Below are positions 45,534 through 58,569 of a stretch of 64,000 nt of DNA, in pieces. The position numbers and the translations under genes were made by a program. Each line of letters starts with the position of its first letter. Position 1 is the first letter of the stretch. Under the pieces are notes generated by a model. That model worked only from the letters and a program-made list of their open reading frames with translations, ran no database searches and had not been told where the DNA came from. Origin of the DNA: Rusavskia elegans (Eukaryota > Ascomycota > Lecanoromycetes > Teloschistales > Teloschistaceae). The DNA is taken from positions 186,001-250,000 of the forward strand of contig SAUG01000021.1 of NCBI GenBank assembly GCA_011316305.1, read 5' to 3'.

Positions 45534-46546
45534 ATTGGATGTAGTACACAGCTTTCTTTTGGCAATCCGGTTAATTCGAGCAAAGGCAATGACTTCATAT
45601 TTTCTATGTATTATCACTCGCATCGTCCCTTGGTGAGTCTACTGAAATCCTCCATGGTGGGTTGGTTCCTCCTTATCCATTGCTCTGGCAGAGCATTCAA
45701 TTTGTCTGCCCATCCACGTATCGGATGCCCATTCCCCCGATGAAACTTTTTTTTCGACAGCGAGCCTTGTATCGTTGATATGATCACCATACTCACAAGC
45801 CGTCGAGTCACTTTAAAGTCTATTTATTGGCTTGAAATTTCTCAAAAGCTCTTCGTCAGGACTCACAAGGTTAATCATTTCCGGGATGCTTTACAATCTT
45901 TCTGTGCTTATTGGTGTTGTGCCCGCTACGTCGCTATGGGCGACTCAATTTACCATCTTGATTCCGTTTATCTATCTCGTGGCCGAGTGATGAACCATTT
46001 TCAGTAGGCATTAGTAGGCCAGTATTTGTACTGTTTGCATGAGTAGCTTTAATATTCTGTTTGAACTGGAAACAGATCATGTCATTTTAGAATGACGGAA
46101 ACCTATTATCTTCACTTTTGTCACTACTGAGACAGATGAACAGGATACCCTTGTAAAACTTTGATTCTTGGACAATGGAGTCATCCTGTTGTACAATTTC
46201 ATCGCCTTGAAACAAGCAATAACTGCGCTGGGTGAGAGTCATGAAACACATTTTCCGTTGGCCGAAGATCCCACCTTTGTCATGGCTACTGAAGGCTCTA
46301 AATCCTTGCTTCGCGCGCCTGGGTTTCCTATCAACAATTCTACCTTTTTCAGATATCTCACGACTTCAACAGAAAAGTCATAACATCTTACAAATCCACC
46401 AAACCGGCCGACCTTTCTTTCCCCCATCAGTTCACTCTATAGAATACAGCGCCATTCCCACAACCCACTACATCATCCACGAAACGCCTCGTATCTGCCC
46501 CACTCATCAAAGTCTGGCCCGTGTAGCAATCCTTCTCCTGAAAAAT
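45534..46546. other. Gene-free intergenic region
   Basis: About 1 kb after the MFS gene with only short frames and moderately AT-rich sequence. Nothing supported. Confidence 0.45.
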
Positions 46547-46738
46547 ATGCACACCATTTCCCAATCCCGCCTAACCCAAATCTTCTTCCTTATTGGCGGC
46601 ACCATCGCACTCATCGGCTGCATCCTCAATTCCATCTACGATCCACCATCCACATTCGATTCCATGCCCCGTAACCCCTCCCAACACCCTTGTATACAGC
46701 CACAACAGCAACACGACGTACCATTCACAAACGACTAG
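46547..46738 (+). CDS. Possible small membrane protein
   Basis: An ATG at 46547 opens a 63-residue frame. It has a short polar start, one hydrophobic helix (QIFFLIGGTIALIGCILNSIY), then DPPSTFDSMPRNPSQHP. A GT-rich donor after SMPR and a downstream Glu/Arg-rich frame (EANERREQQRELERE) ending near 46808 hint at a spliced longer form, but no intron I tried joins them in frame with confidence. Such one-pass small proteins are common in fungi. It could equally be chance. Confidence 0.35.
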   Translation: MHTISQSRLTQIFFLIGGTIALIGCILNSIYDPPSTFDSMPRNPSQHPCIQPQQQHDVPFTND

Positions 46739-46808
46739 ACCCACATTGCGCGAAGCGAACGAGAGACGCGAACAGCAACGAGAACTAGAACGAGAACGAG
46801 AACAATGA

Positions 46809-48136
46809 CGGATGCAAGAAGCGCGGATAGGATTTCAAGTACATCTTGACAAGATGAAGGGGAGCTTGCGAGGGATAGAGAGGTGATGGAGAAGGGGAGG
46901 GAGGTGTTGGTGGTGGGATTGGAGTCGGTTGAGGAGGAGAGGGGGAGGATAGACAAGGGGGAACGGATGGTGGGGGTTTTGGAATGTATGAATGAAGGGA
47001 AAGAGGGTTGTGAGAGGGGGAGGGTGGAAGGGGAGGTGAAAGTGGGGATGTGAGGGAACACGATAAGAAGGCGTAGATGGGTTTTGGATACGAGCTGGTG
47101 AATATAGGACGGACGCGGTCCGCTGCTAGGGTGCTAAATTCAGGGGGGTTCAGGCGGAATTCATTCCGCTAGAACCTAATTTAGCAGCGGAAGGGATGCA
47201 GGGGGGGCCAACCTTGGGTGGGGACACTGACAATTTGCAGTGCAGTGGCAAAGGCGATCGCTGGAAAGGGTAACTACGCGGCCGAATGACAGGCCCGGTC
47301 TCCTAAGGGACAGTCTAGCGCCCCGCGACATTTTTTACGTTACGGTATTTCAGGTATTTACATCACTGTGGGCATATGCTAACCTACGGTTCATTGACCC
47401 TTATCTACACACGTGCTTGTTCTCCTGTACCTATGAATTGCCTCATTTCTTTTATTAGCTGTATCCCTTCCCATGAGTTCCGATCTGCTTGGCGCCAAAG
47501 CGTACGGAACCCCAGTGTAACGGCGGAAGAGATTTCGTGCAGCCTCAGCCTTGCATCTTTTCCAATGAAGCGGCTTGTATCACTTCTAATGAGACACAAT
47601 TGCCGTTCCTTCGACCTTTAACTTTCTCAGCCTCGCCGTTCTCCTTATCTTCGGCATCTTAATGGTACGGGACGGTGCATTCGTTCGCGATCAGCGAGCA
47701 TTTGTGTGTCCAGTTATGTGCGATGACTGCAGTGACTGCAAGAGAGATGTAACTCTCTGCCCAAGATCGGGGCTCTGTTCGTTGAAGTGTACCTTGTCTT
47801 GACCGCTGTGCACAAGAAGCCGCCACTTCAGCTCGGATATCTGTGTCAACATGTGCCGAAACCTTTTATATTCTATCCTCATCCTTGGCTACTCAGAAGT
47901 GTCTCTCTCCACTCCTGTGGTTGTTGATTATGACTTTTACCTTGTCTCCTGGCTTGTTCATGGGCAGACATTGAAGAGGCGGCAAGACTTCGTGCAACGT
48001 CAGTCATTGTACATGATGTCTTCATATCCCTCCTTTTCTTAATTCACTCCGCTACACCTCGAGTCTTCCGTCTTTGCTACATCCCCGAACTTCTCTCTTG
48101 CTTTTTTCCTCCGATAGGATCGCTACTTCTATCGCT
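46809..48136. other. Intergenic region with a foldback sequence
   Basis: 1.3 kb upstream of the DUF3176-like gene. Contains the imperfect hairpin at 47120-47190 (separate entry). The minus-strand frame 46735-47061 is made of G/A-rich repeats on the plus strand and is probably not a gene. Confidence 0.45.
47120..47190. repeat. Imperfect inverted repeat (hairpin)
   Basis: The outer arms ccgctgct / agcagcgg are perfect. Inside, gctaaatt pairs with aatttagc and gcggaat pairs with attccgc around a tiny loop. The left arm carries an extra 8-bp piece (agggtgct), so the stem has a bulge. It could be a small foldback element or a regulatory hairpin. Confidence 0.6.
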
Positions 48137-50403
48137 ATGTCTCGGCCCAGCAGTCCCCTGGCTATTCAACAAATGGAGGATCCCCCTATCCGCTCAGTTG
48201 ATGAAACCCAAAGTCAAAATCGAGGAGAAAAGCCACTGCCTGTCAGGCGGATACAGACTGTCAACACTGTCTCTAGCGGGCAAGATGGGATGACCCTGGT
48301 AACGACCGTGCAAACGCGAGGCTCCTCCGAGTCTTGCAAGTCAGAAGTTCCCAATACAGCAAGCCAGCATAACACTCCCCAGGCGAACTCTCAGCCGCTC
48401 TCAGTTTCTAATGATGGAGGCGTCGATCCGAGCTACTACCCTGACTCAAGGGTGAGCCGCGCCTTCAGCCCCTCCTCGTATGACGAATGTCAATGGGGCA
48501 TTCACTGGTACAAGCCAACCGTTATGATATTCCTTTCCCTCTGCGGGCTTCTAGCTGCGTTGGGCCATCATCTATACAACGCAAGTCTGCATGGTAAAAC
48601 CGTGGGCAATGTTGAATGGCCACAACGACTTGGTACGGCTTTCGGCTTCTTCGTGAAGATGGTCCTCGTAAATGCAGTCAAATATGCGTACCACCAAAGA
48701 GCTTGGTTAATGGTTCGCAAAAGGGCGTTCCGGGTTGAGACCCTTGACTGTATCTTTTCGGTTAGTTCATAGCACTTCCACCCCAACATTCTTCCTACCC
48801 AGGACCTACTACCACTCGCTATGATTCCTGTGGTCGAAAAAATCTAGCTGGAATCACAACCGCAACAATATCGCTTCAACAACTCAGGTCGTTAATTTGC
48901 ATGCAGGTGTGCTATGATCCTTTCCAGTTCTTAAACTCAGAACTCGTATCACAAGCGAAGGTTCCTGCCATCCTCGCACTTCTTACTTGGTTATTTGGTT
49001 TCGATTGAACAGTACTCACATGGGCTGCGCTAAATGTACAAAGGATATTGCCGTTATGTGCTATTGCCTCACCGGGCAGTCTGACATCTCGAAACGGCAT
49101 GGAAGCATTACCGAATACTTGTCCTAATGTCCCCGTTCTCAATTTCACGCGTGAGAACGGCTACGGTCTTGGCTCCAAAGATGACGACCAAAAGAGTGGT
49201 GCTCTTTCTCTTTGGGATTTCCTTGACAACGGGACATACTACTACAATAGCCCCAACCTCGACTTCGAAAGAATGTTTCAGCTGTCTATTCTGTCCCACA
49301 CAGGACCAATACAGCCTGACAACCCATGTCCGGGTGGAGGCCATTGCACATACGCGATTTCCTTTACCGCTCCTAGCTATAAGTGTGAAGAAAGAACGGA
49401 GTTCAGCAAACAGAGCCCTATAAGGCGTCAAGACCTCCTACCATCTGGAGACGTTTTCTACTTGAGCTACTCCTCTGGAGCGGAGAACGAGTATGGCCGG
49501 CCCTTGGTGTGGGAAAACCTGACCCAGTCCTCAGATCAACTCGGCATTTTCAGTGAAATACCTAGCTTGTGGCTCGGTTTTGTGACGAACACAACTAAAT
49601 CGGATAATACTTATGAAGTTGCTTCGCATATAGCTGAGTGTGTATTGAACAACGCCACATACGAGTACAATCTCGACTTTCTGCAGGGTAAGATGATCGT
49701 CACAAAGACAGCTGTTACACCAATTCAGCCTCTCTTGTCGCCGGGTGAAACTATGCACCCTTGGCAAGACACATACCAGCAATTTGCGGGCTATCACGCT
49801 GCGGGACTGCTGTATCGTCAACTCTTACAAGGCAATGTGACCCGAAATACGACGAAGGATGGAGACGCTACAATACAGTACGCATCGACTAACTCGGATA
49901 TCACAAAGACAACGTTGCTCCAGGGGGATGGCCTTGCTGATGATAACTTCCTTGGAGGAATAGAGCGACAATTCCAGGACCTCTTTCTCAGCTTGACCAG
50001 CGATCAGAACCAACATTCGCTCATCAACGCTTCTGTTCCTTGTACTACCACTTCGACCGTATTGATCTGGCATTACGATCCTTTTTGGCTTGCTCTTTCA
50101 TACTCGATCGCAGCGTTCGCCACAATCATAGCAGTTGGAGTCGGTATCCACGCCTTTTGGAGCAACGGTGTCGCTATGGAGACCAGCTTCAGCACCTTTA
50201 TAGCTACGACAAGAAACGCAGAGCTCAACCAGCTCACTAGGGAGGTGTCGCTTGGTGCCTGGCCTATGCCAAATTCAGTCCTGAAGTCCAAATTGACATT
50301 TGGAAAGCTGAAGAACAGTGGTGATAATGGAACTTCTCTTGTTGGGTTCGGGTTTCCTGACTCCGTAGAGAAGCTCTCGTTCGGGGAAAGATACAAGGAC
50401 TGA
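48137..50403 (+). CDS. DUF3176-like multi-pass membrane protein
   Basis: Three exons, 48137-48760, 48907-48989 and 49044-50403, give 688 residues. The middle exon is only 83 bp and the second intron (GTTATT...AAAG) restores LLTWILPLCAIASPGSL. The layout is: a disordered N-terminus of about 115 residues; a helix in KPTVMIFLSLCGLLAALGHH; an amphipathic RAFRVETLD region; the helix at ILPLCAIASPGSL; a large extracellular domain with several N-glycosylation sequons and cysteines (NPCPGGGHC, CVLNNATY); and a last helix (FWLALSYSIAAFATIIAVG) before a cytosolic tail. This matches the fungal DUF3176 architecture. The function of that family is unknown. Confidence 0.8.
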
Positions 50404-50855
50404 TTGATGAGAAGCAAGATTACTGCATGTCATAGCTTGTGAAGTTGTAAGTGGACTGTGAAGGAATGATGAATGTTCTCAGCAGTCGTTACGGAGACCT
50501 TCTGCATCGCTATCCTTCTCATGCTCAATCTAGTGGTCCTCTTAGTGGTGACATACCATCTATCTGCTAACCGTACCAAGTCCGCCTGGCAAGATTCGGC
50601 CCAACGACGAAGCTTTATTGGTAAATCATGTGGCGCAGCTCATCCTTCACTCTAATCCCACTTGAGGTTAAGCGGTCCCTGGCAAGCAGGGCACTTGAGA
50701 CCTTACATGGTGTCTCCTATTGCTCCTTCTCCCTCTTCCATGTATCTATCCGTAAAAATGAATGCCTTCCATCCTTTCCTTTGTTCCATCCATCGTTACG
50801 TTTCCCAGCCCTCCGACATCTCACGTTTCTTCCACTATTGCCCTCTCTATCCTAT
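50404..50855. other. Intergenic transition to the AT-rich block
   Basis: About 450 bp of normal composition after the DUF3176-like gene, ending with a rapid switch to AT-rich sequence near 50860. The small plus frames here look like chance. Confidence 0.5.
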
Positions 50856-51207
50856 ATATATAATAGACTGTACGCAATTTAATTTTACTTTTAACTTTTA
50901 ATTCTTTATACTTTCTCCGATAATATCAAAGATTATAACGATATCGTCGATCTATTAGTCAAATCTATACTCGTCAAAATATTTATATTTACAAATATAT
51001 AAAATATTGAATTATATATCTACGAGAAATTATCTAAATAGCGTAGTTAGAAATTTACGTAGACGATTATATAATATCTATTTATTTTTTTCTAAAATCT
51101 ATAACGTTGGAAAATAGTTTTTATTATAAATTATTTAAAATATTTATAATTTAGTAGAATTTGATAGATATAGAAATATCGATTTAAAATACTAGCAAAC
51201 TAATACG

Positions 51208-51337
51208 TTAATTAAAGATCGTAATCGGAAGATATTATACTATCACTAAAAAATACTATTAGAAATACTAAAGAATATTATAGAAATTACTATAAAATAC
51301 TATATTTATTAAACGTAATTTAACTAATCGGAATACT
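51208..51337. repeat. Left terminal inverted repeat
   Basis: Left arm of the 51208-58712 element. It starts TTAATTAA and aligns with the reverse complement of 58570-58712. It is more heavily mutated to TA than the right arm. Confidence 0.75.
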
Positions 51338-52625
51338 AAATTACTATTTTATTATCTTTTTCTATTTTATAATTTTTATCGAATATAGCGATTTTAGTTC
51401 TGATTTTTATCTATATATATTTATTTTTACTACGCGAAAGCTAATTAGCTATTTTATTTAATTATTATAGAATATTTAGATCTATATATTCAGAAACTTT
51501 TAATTATATATTATATTATCGTTTAACGCCTTTTTATTTCTATTTATAACTATTTTACCGACTTTTTTTTCGTTTGCTAGCTTCGTTCTATAACTTTCTA
51601 ATCGCTTGCTTTATTATTATTTATAAAAAGGCGTCGCGCTTCTTCGTATTCGCTATTATTATTTATAATAACGTCGAAACGTCGAAATCGTTTACTGATT
51701 CTTTTAATTCTATTTCGTTATCTTTTTATATAATTATTTCGACTTCTTTAACTTCCGCGACTTCTTCGGCCTTATATTAGAAATAATAGCTATTTATCGT
51801 CGCTAGCAAAAGAGTTTAGAAAATTCTAAAAAGGTTCGGGATCTTTTTATTTTTATTTTTATATAGTTTATACGGTTTTTTATACGATTTTTTATATTAT
51901 ATCTTATATTATATTTTATATTATAGCTTTTTTTCCTCGTATAGTTCCTCTCTGACCTTTTTTTCTAATTACTATACGAGCGCGTTTAACTAATTTAGAC
52001 CTATAATAGAGACGCTATTATCTAATATATTACTTTTCTATATTATAAATTCTAGTTTCTATAAATTCGAATAAAGATAGAAATCTATAAAAAGAATTTT
52101 CGAATATCTATTATTTACGAATAGCTATATTCGCTTTTATAGATTCTTTTAACTTTCTTTTACTCTGGATATATAGAGGATTACTAATACGGAAAAATTC
52201 TAAAATAGTAGTTTCGTCGAGGAAATTATTACTAAAAAGATTATTAATAGTTAAATAAAAGTCTTCGTTAAATTCTTTATACTATTTTTTAAAAGCTTAT
52301 ATATTAATTTTATAGATTTCTTTATTATTATTATTATTATTATTATCGGTATCTATAGATATATTTTCAGTTATATCTTCGTCTTTTCGAATAAAAATAG
52401 CTACGATCTCGGTATTTAAAGGAAAGGGGATAATATATATTAATAGATTAATATTAATAATACCAGTTTTTCTAAAAAGATTTTAACTCGCTTTTATTTC
52501 TTTTTTATCGGTAATATTAATCGTAAAATACTAAATATCGTTTATTAATTAAATTTAAAATCGTAAACTATAATATAAATCGCGCTTGTAGTATCAGTAT
52601 CTATAGTAGATACTTTTTTCAAAAA

Positions 52626-53035
52626 TATTACGTCTACGATTCCACAGAAACACGCTGGAAGATTGGTTATATAAACGAGTCCAATTAACTATAGCCGTTT
52701 ATAGCCGCTATAGCCGACTTCTATATAAAAGCTTTTAGCGGACGGCTATCTATTAGTACTATCGGCTACTTTTATTATATATATCGCTCTTTATTTCTAT
52801 TAGATAGCTTCTTTTATTAGTCGTTAATATAATTATTAAATACGTTTCTACTATTTCTTTTTAATTATCTATATAACGTAGACGCTTTATAATATTATAA
52901 CTATATCTTCGCGGCTATACGAAATTAGTTACGATAATCTATACTAGAATTCCTTTATTATTTAATAGTTCGGACTATATCTACGGCTATAGTTAAACTC
53001 GAACGTAACGCCTTTTAATATATAAAGACGTTATA
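52626..53035 (+). repeat. 5' LTR
   Basis: Begins tattacgtctacga and ends gacgttata, matching the second LTR along its full length. The termini look like TG...CA changed to TA...TA by C-to-T mutation. The first 60 bp keep CA/TG pairs that the other copy has lost. Confidence 0.88.
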
Positions 53036-53734
53036 TTTTAATAATTTAATATATTAGTCTCGTTATCCCGCTCTATAGATCGAAGCGATACTATTAGAAC
53101 AGCTATATCTAATATCTATAAAGAAAATAAAAGATTTTTAAAACCTTAGTTTATTTAGATAAATATCTACTTTATATTATATATAAACCAGTTTTTAAAT
53201 AAAGTAATTAAAGTTCTATTTATAATATTATATCTAGAAGAAATAGCTTTTAACTAGACGCGGTCCTATATAGAAGACTATTTTAATAATCCGGAAAGTT
53301 AAAGAGAAGATAAAATATTATAAACCTTCTATATCTTCGGTAATCTAATTACGGCTATAAAAGAAATCTTTAGAAATAATAATAAAAATAGGGTAATAAA
53401 AAGAAAACTAATAGTTTTAAAGTAGTAGAAGTCGGTAGCTATCTACGCTACTTAGTTTAAAATATTAATATATAAAACGGACTAGAAAGACTTAGTTCTA
53501 AAAGCCTACTTCTATAAAAGATTCTATATAAAAATTAAAAAAGCTATAGAAATAATCGAAGAACCAGATTTACTAGTATTTTTTATCGAAATAACGACAA
53601 GGATTAATACTAGATAGTATAAAATATATCTAGATAAACAGGTATTTAGTAAAATAGGACCTGCTAAAAGATAGCCTAAAGAAAATCTAATAGAATTCGA
53701 TACTACCGAAAATAAAAGATCGCGGACTAAAGTT

Positions 53735-53776
53735 TATTATTTATATAGAAAAACAAGATATTTTAAAAGGAATTAT
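53735..53776 (+). other. Relic of a gag CCHC zinc knuckle
   Basis: Codons TAT at 53735, 53744, 53759 and 53774 are spaced as C-x2-C-x4-H-x4-C. Each TAT is one RIP-type transition away from TGT or CAT. The flanking residues (R-K-x-R before, F-K-R-N after the His position) also fit a retroviral-type knuckle. Confidence 0.65.
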
Positions 53777-54952
53777 CTAATTAAAAAAATCATAGAGGTA
53801 ACCGAATACTAGTTTAAAATAATTAAAAAATTACTCGAAAAAAAAGCTAGAGAATATATAACTAAAAGTTAAATGGCCTGTTATAATAATAAATACTTTA
53901 TTTATCTATTAGATAAAGAATATATAAGATAATATTCTATAGAACTAAAAAGAGCGAAATAGAGGTTAATATTAGAATTTAAATTATATAAAACCGAAAA
54001 ACCTTTTATAGCAGCGCTTAAAATTAAAATTAGAAGTTATAAAACTATAGTTTTAATAAATAGAAAAAAAGAAAATAAAATTATAAAAGGACTATATAGA
54101 TAAATCTATAGATATATCTAAATACTTCTATAATAAAATAATAGAATTATAGAAATAGAATTTAAAATAAAAAATAGATTTATCGGAATTTAAAATTTTA
54201 TAATAATTAAAAATAATCGATAGTATATCGTATTTAGAAATAAATAGAAAGAATCTATTTCCGGAATACCGGTATAAAAAACTATAGTCGGAAAAAAGAT
54301 AAAGCTATAGATAATATATCTTTTTACGTATAAAAACCTTCTATATAGAAAGTTAGATATTATATTAAATACGGACTACAACTAAATTAAAAATATTAAT
54401 AACCTTTTTAAAAAAAAGGAAAAGATATAGGAAATAAAGATCTAAAAAAAATACTACTATCTACTTTTATAGTTAGCGCTAAAATATAATAAAAACTAGA
54501 AAATAATCTAGAAACTATAAATAGAAGATATTAAAAAAATCTATAAAAATATTATTAAATAAATAGAAAAAATCGAATATAATTCTACGCTCGAACTAAA
54601 AAAATATTTAGAAAAAGAAATTCCAAATTCTATATTTAGTATATAATAAAAAGATAAATAGTTTCTAAATTTATTATTATAGGATAAAATAATTCCTAAA
54701 AAATAAAAATTCGCGGAAATATCGGAAAATCTAGATATAATTTATAATATCGATATATAATTTAAAATTAATAAAAAAATATAAAGAAATCTTTAACTAG
54801 ATATTCTTTTATAACCCCGACGTCTTTAGAGGTAGAAAAAAATCGAACTTTTTTAAAAACTAATTTAAATTATCCGAATCGAAACCGGGAATAGATTTAA
54901 TAAATATTTTTTACGCGGCTAGTATAAAGCTAATAGAAGAATAGAACGTAAC

Positions 54953-55579
54953 TATATCAGCATTTTCTAAAACCGATTTAAAGCCGGTCTTAGCCGTTTT
55001 AGCCGTCTCAGCCGATTCTCAGCCGGTACGGCTGAAAGCGGCTTCTAAGCGGTTTATTAGCCGATCTCGGGTATACTCGAAGCTGCGTAGCTGCGCGGCT
55101 AAGACGGCTAAGATAGCTAAACGGCTAAGACGGCTGAGACGGCTAAGAAGATTTAGAGATTCGATTTTAAACTTGTTTAAGTTTTTATTAGTAGTTAGTA
55201 GGCCTATATACGCCTATATATAACGTTAGGCTAGCTTCGTCTAGATCGAAAATATTAGATTTCTTTACTAGAATCTAACTAGATTAGGTCTAGCGTGGTT
55301 TATTAAATAGATATTCGACTTCCGTTATTCTCGCTTTTAGCGGCGGCCGCTAAATTTTATTTTCGAATAAAATTAAATAGACTTATTTTTAGCTTATATA
55401 TAGATCCTATTTTAGACTATTTACTAAATAGATAATCGTACTATAGATACTATTAAAACTTTAATCTATCGAAAATTTACTTTTTGGATTTTTAGATTAT
55501 TTAGATTTTTGGATTATTTAGATTGAGATGGTTGTTAGCCGGTCTAATCTGAAAATCCATTTTAGAATTCGCTGATATA
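54953..55579. mobile_element. Foldback/MITE-like element inside the LTR element
   Basis: Begins tatatcagc and ends gctgatata, with the inverted match extending about 40 bp (ttctaaaa, ccggtc). TA next to both ends fits a TA target duplication. The core (about 54976-55156) is GC-richer than all around it and built from short repeats of agccgtct / agacggct, in one orientation on the left and the other on the right, so the piece can fold on itself. Confidence 0.6.
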
Positions 55580-56199
55580 GATTATTAAATTCGTTAAAAC
55601 GAGATAGAATATATTATTTCTAAACGATAAAATTACTTTTATATTTATCTAAAACGCGATAAGTAATAAATAATAAAATACTTTTATTTTCTAAAAAAAC
55701 AGCAGAGATCTAATTTTTAGATAAAATACTAATTATAGATTTCCTTTTCGGAATCTAGAAAAGATTCGATATAATATCGTATCTCGATATATTTATTAAA
55801 AATATTTCTAATATCCGAACGAAATTTATTCTTTTTATTTTTAAAACGTTTTTTTAAATATATTAGTAAAAAAGAAACGTATATAAAAAAAAGAGGATAA
55901 TATAAATTATATTAGAAATTAAAAAATCGTAAAACTTTTAGGCCCGAGTATACTCGCTATATATATTACTATCTACTTCGACTTTATATTTTTTTTAAAA
56001 GATTATAAATATAGAGACTATAAAGAAAAGATATAATAATATCCTTTAACTAAATTCGATAGAAAGATTTTAAATAATGATCTTTTCGAGAATATATAAT
56101 AATAATATTAAAGATAAAAAGAAAAAAGATAAAAAAATATTAGATTTTAAAAATTCCGCAGACGGAAAAATTAGATATAAAGCGATATAAAAAAAGCTA

Positions 56200-56610
56200 T
56201 ATTACGTCTACGACTTTATAGAAATATACTAGAAAATTAGCTATATAAACGAATCTAATTAACTATAGTCGTCTATAGCCGCTATAGCCGACCTCTATAT
56301 AGAAACTTTTAGTAAATAGCTATCTATCGGTACTATCGGCTATTTTTATTATATATATCGCTCTTTATTTCTATTAGATAATTTCTCTCGTTAGTTGTTA
56401 ATATAATTATTAAATACGTTTTTACTATTCTTTTTTTAATTATCTATATAACGCAGACGCTTTATAATATTATAACTATATTTTCGCGGCTACGCGGAAT
56501 TAGTTATAATAATTTATACTAGAATTCCTTTATTATTTAGTAGTTCGGACTACGCCTACGGCTGTAGCTAGGCTCGAACGCAACGCCCTTTGACGGATAG
56601 AGACGTTACA
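56200..56610 (+). repeat. 3' LTR
   Basis: Second copy of the 410-bp repeat. It ends gacgttaca, so here the CA terminus survives. Its last 100 bp are less mutated than in the first copy, while its first 60 bp are more mutated. Confidence 0.88.
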
Positions 56611-58569
56611 AAAAATACCGGCGCTATTATTTTAAAAAAAAAGCCTCTAAATTTTATATTTATAGAAAAAGTCTATCGAACGGCGAAACTAGCCGCTATA
56701 TTTTTTAAAATTCTAGCTTTCGAGAAGATTTTTAACTATCTAGTATTATTTAAAGATTTTACCGCGCGTTATCTATATAACTTTAAAGTTAAATTTTCGA
56801 AAAAAACGAATCTAATAATTAAATAAAATACGTTTTTTAGATTTAGCGATAGTAAATTTATATTCTAAAATCTAATATCTAATAAAGTTATTACTTTATT
56901 TAATTATTTTTTCTCGATTTTCTATAGATAATAGTAGCCGATCTTTTAATTTTATATAAACTTCTTCGTCGCTGCTAGAAACGATAATACCGAAGTTTAA
57001 AAGCTTATTAATATAGTAGCGGCAGAACTTCTCTATCTGTTTATCTAGCTATATAGTAAAATAGTAGTTTATAAACTCGGAATCTATTTATTTATATTTA
57101 ATTTCTAGCGTTTTCTAGTTTTTATAGACTTTTATTTCCGTTAGAACGTTATATACTATTTTCTATATAGTTATAAATTTATTAATTTTCTATTTAGAAA
57201 TAAAGAAATCGGTATATCTAAATCTTTATATTATTATCGATATAATAGAAATATAAAATATAATTAACTCTAGAGAAAATAATAAAAATTATATTTGTAA
57301 AAGTTTATTCCGTATCGGTAATAAAAAGATTAGAGTCTGGAATCTATAGTAAATTATAAAAAAGTTTAATCTATAATAGTAACCAAGAATAGTCTCTTTT
57401 TTTCTTGAAGAAAATAAATATATAGGTAATAATAAACGTTATTTTTATCGGTATATACCCGAAAACGATATAGAAAAATAGTTTAAATTTATTAGTCTTA
57501 TATATATAGTTAACGATAAAGATTTTATAATTTTATTTTAATATTTTAAATATCTTCCGGTTAGTAAAAAAAAGATATATTAGTTAGCTATAGCGATTTT
57601 TATAAACTTTAAAAACTTATTTCTTCGTGTTTTTTTTTCTAAAAAGTATTTTTAATAGAGTTTATATAGATATAAATCCGCGAAGAATTTTTCGTTTAAT
57701 AATATATTTAGCGTTATAGATATCCTAAACTTTAACGAAAAGACGTTAATTTTTTTTCTCTATTTTATCGCGAAAGGAATCGAAGATCTAGCTAGATATA
57801 TTAGTTTACTATATCTGTTAATATATAATTTATATAAACTCCGAAATTATATTAATACGGCGATAAATAGTAAGGTTTTTAAAATCTACTAGTTTATACT
57901 CGGAATAAAAACTTTTAATAAAATATAATTTCTATATAATATTGATTTTCTTATAGACTACCGCAGCCTTCTAGTAGTAATTATATTAGTTACTAGCTAT
58001 ATTACGGTTTTTACTACGTCTTTTAAATATATTTGATTTAGTATAAATAAAATAGGCTTTAATAATTTTTTATTTACTAGTAGAATCTTTTTTCGTATTT
58101 ATTATTCGTACTACGTAGCCTTATCTTTTAGTAAAGATATTAACGGCGGTAACGAGATTATCGAATATATTATATCTTATATTAGTAGAAGAAGGTAGAA
58201 GCTATATTTAAAAGGCTGTAATAACGGTAGAGATAGTAGAAAATAATATTTAAAAAAAAGAATTTAGAATAATTATTTATTATCTTTAATACAGGGTAAT
58301 AAAATCTATTAATACTAAAGATTAGCTCTAGATAATAATATATTATAAGTAGTAGACTCGGGTACTCTATATTTAAAAGAGTAATACTAAAATTATAATA
58401 TTTTTTAATTAATAATTCAGGCCGATAGAAAGAATTTAGGCCGATAGAAATAATAGAAAACGATATTAAAAGAAAAATACCTTTATTATATTAATTAAAT
58501 TAAACTTTAACTACTAAAAACGTATATAATACTAAATATTATATACGTTAATGATTTTTTCTATAGATT

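Larger units (their letters stand above)
52626..56610 (+). mobile_element. RIP-degraded LTR retrotransposon
   Basis: Two long terminal repeats of about 410 bp flank 3.2 kb of internal DNA. Immediately outside are identical AAAAA runs (52621-52625 and 56611-56615), fitting a 5-bp target duplication. On the plus strand 53735-53776 reads as a gag zinc knuckle in which every ligand codon is now TAT (Tyr), with spacing x2, x4, x4. This gives the orientation. The internal part is too short and degraded to show reverse transcriptase or integrase, and it includes a 627-bp foldback insertion, so the element was probably non-autonomous or deleted. Gypsy versus Copia cannot be decided. Confidence 0.85.

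Noticed and set aside
46735..47061. 108-residue minus-strand frame with a Val/Leu run
   Set aside because: Made by G/A-rich repeats (gagaac units) on the plus strand; composition unlike a gene.
52318..52346. (ATT)n microsatellite
   Set aside because: Real but trivial in RIP-mutated AT-rich DNA.
55080..55160. Short regularly spaced repeats in the AT-rich block, CRISPR-like at first sight
   Set aside because: Units of about 9 bp without spacers, inside a foldback element of a eukaryotic genome.
56590..56826. 78-residue frame crossing the right end of the LTR
   Set aside because: It starts in the LTR and continues into the older DNA element, so it is a chance fusion.
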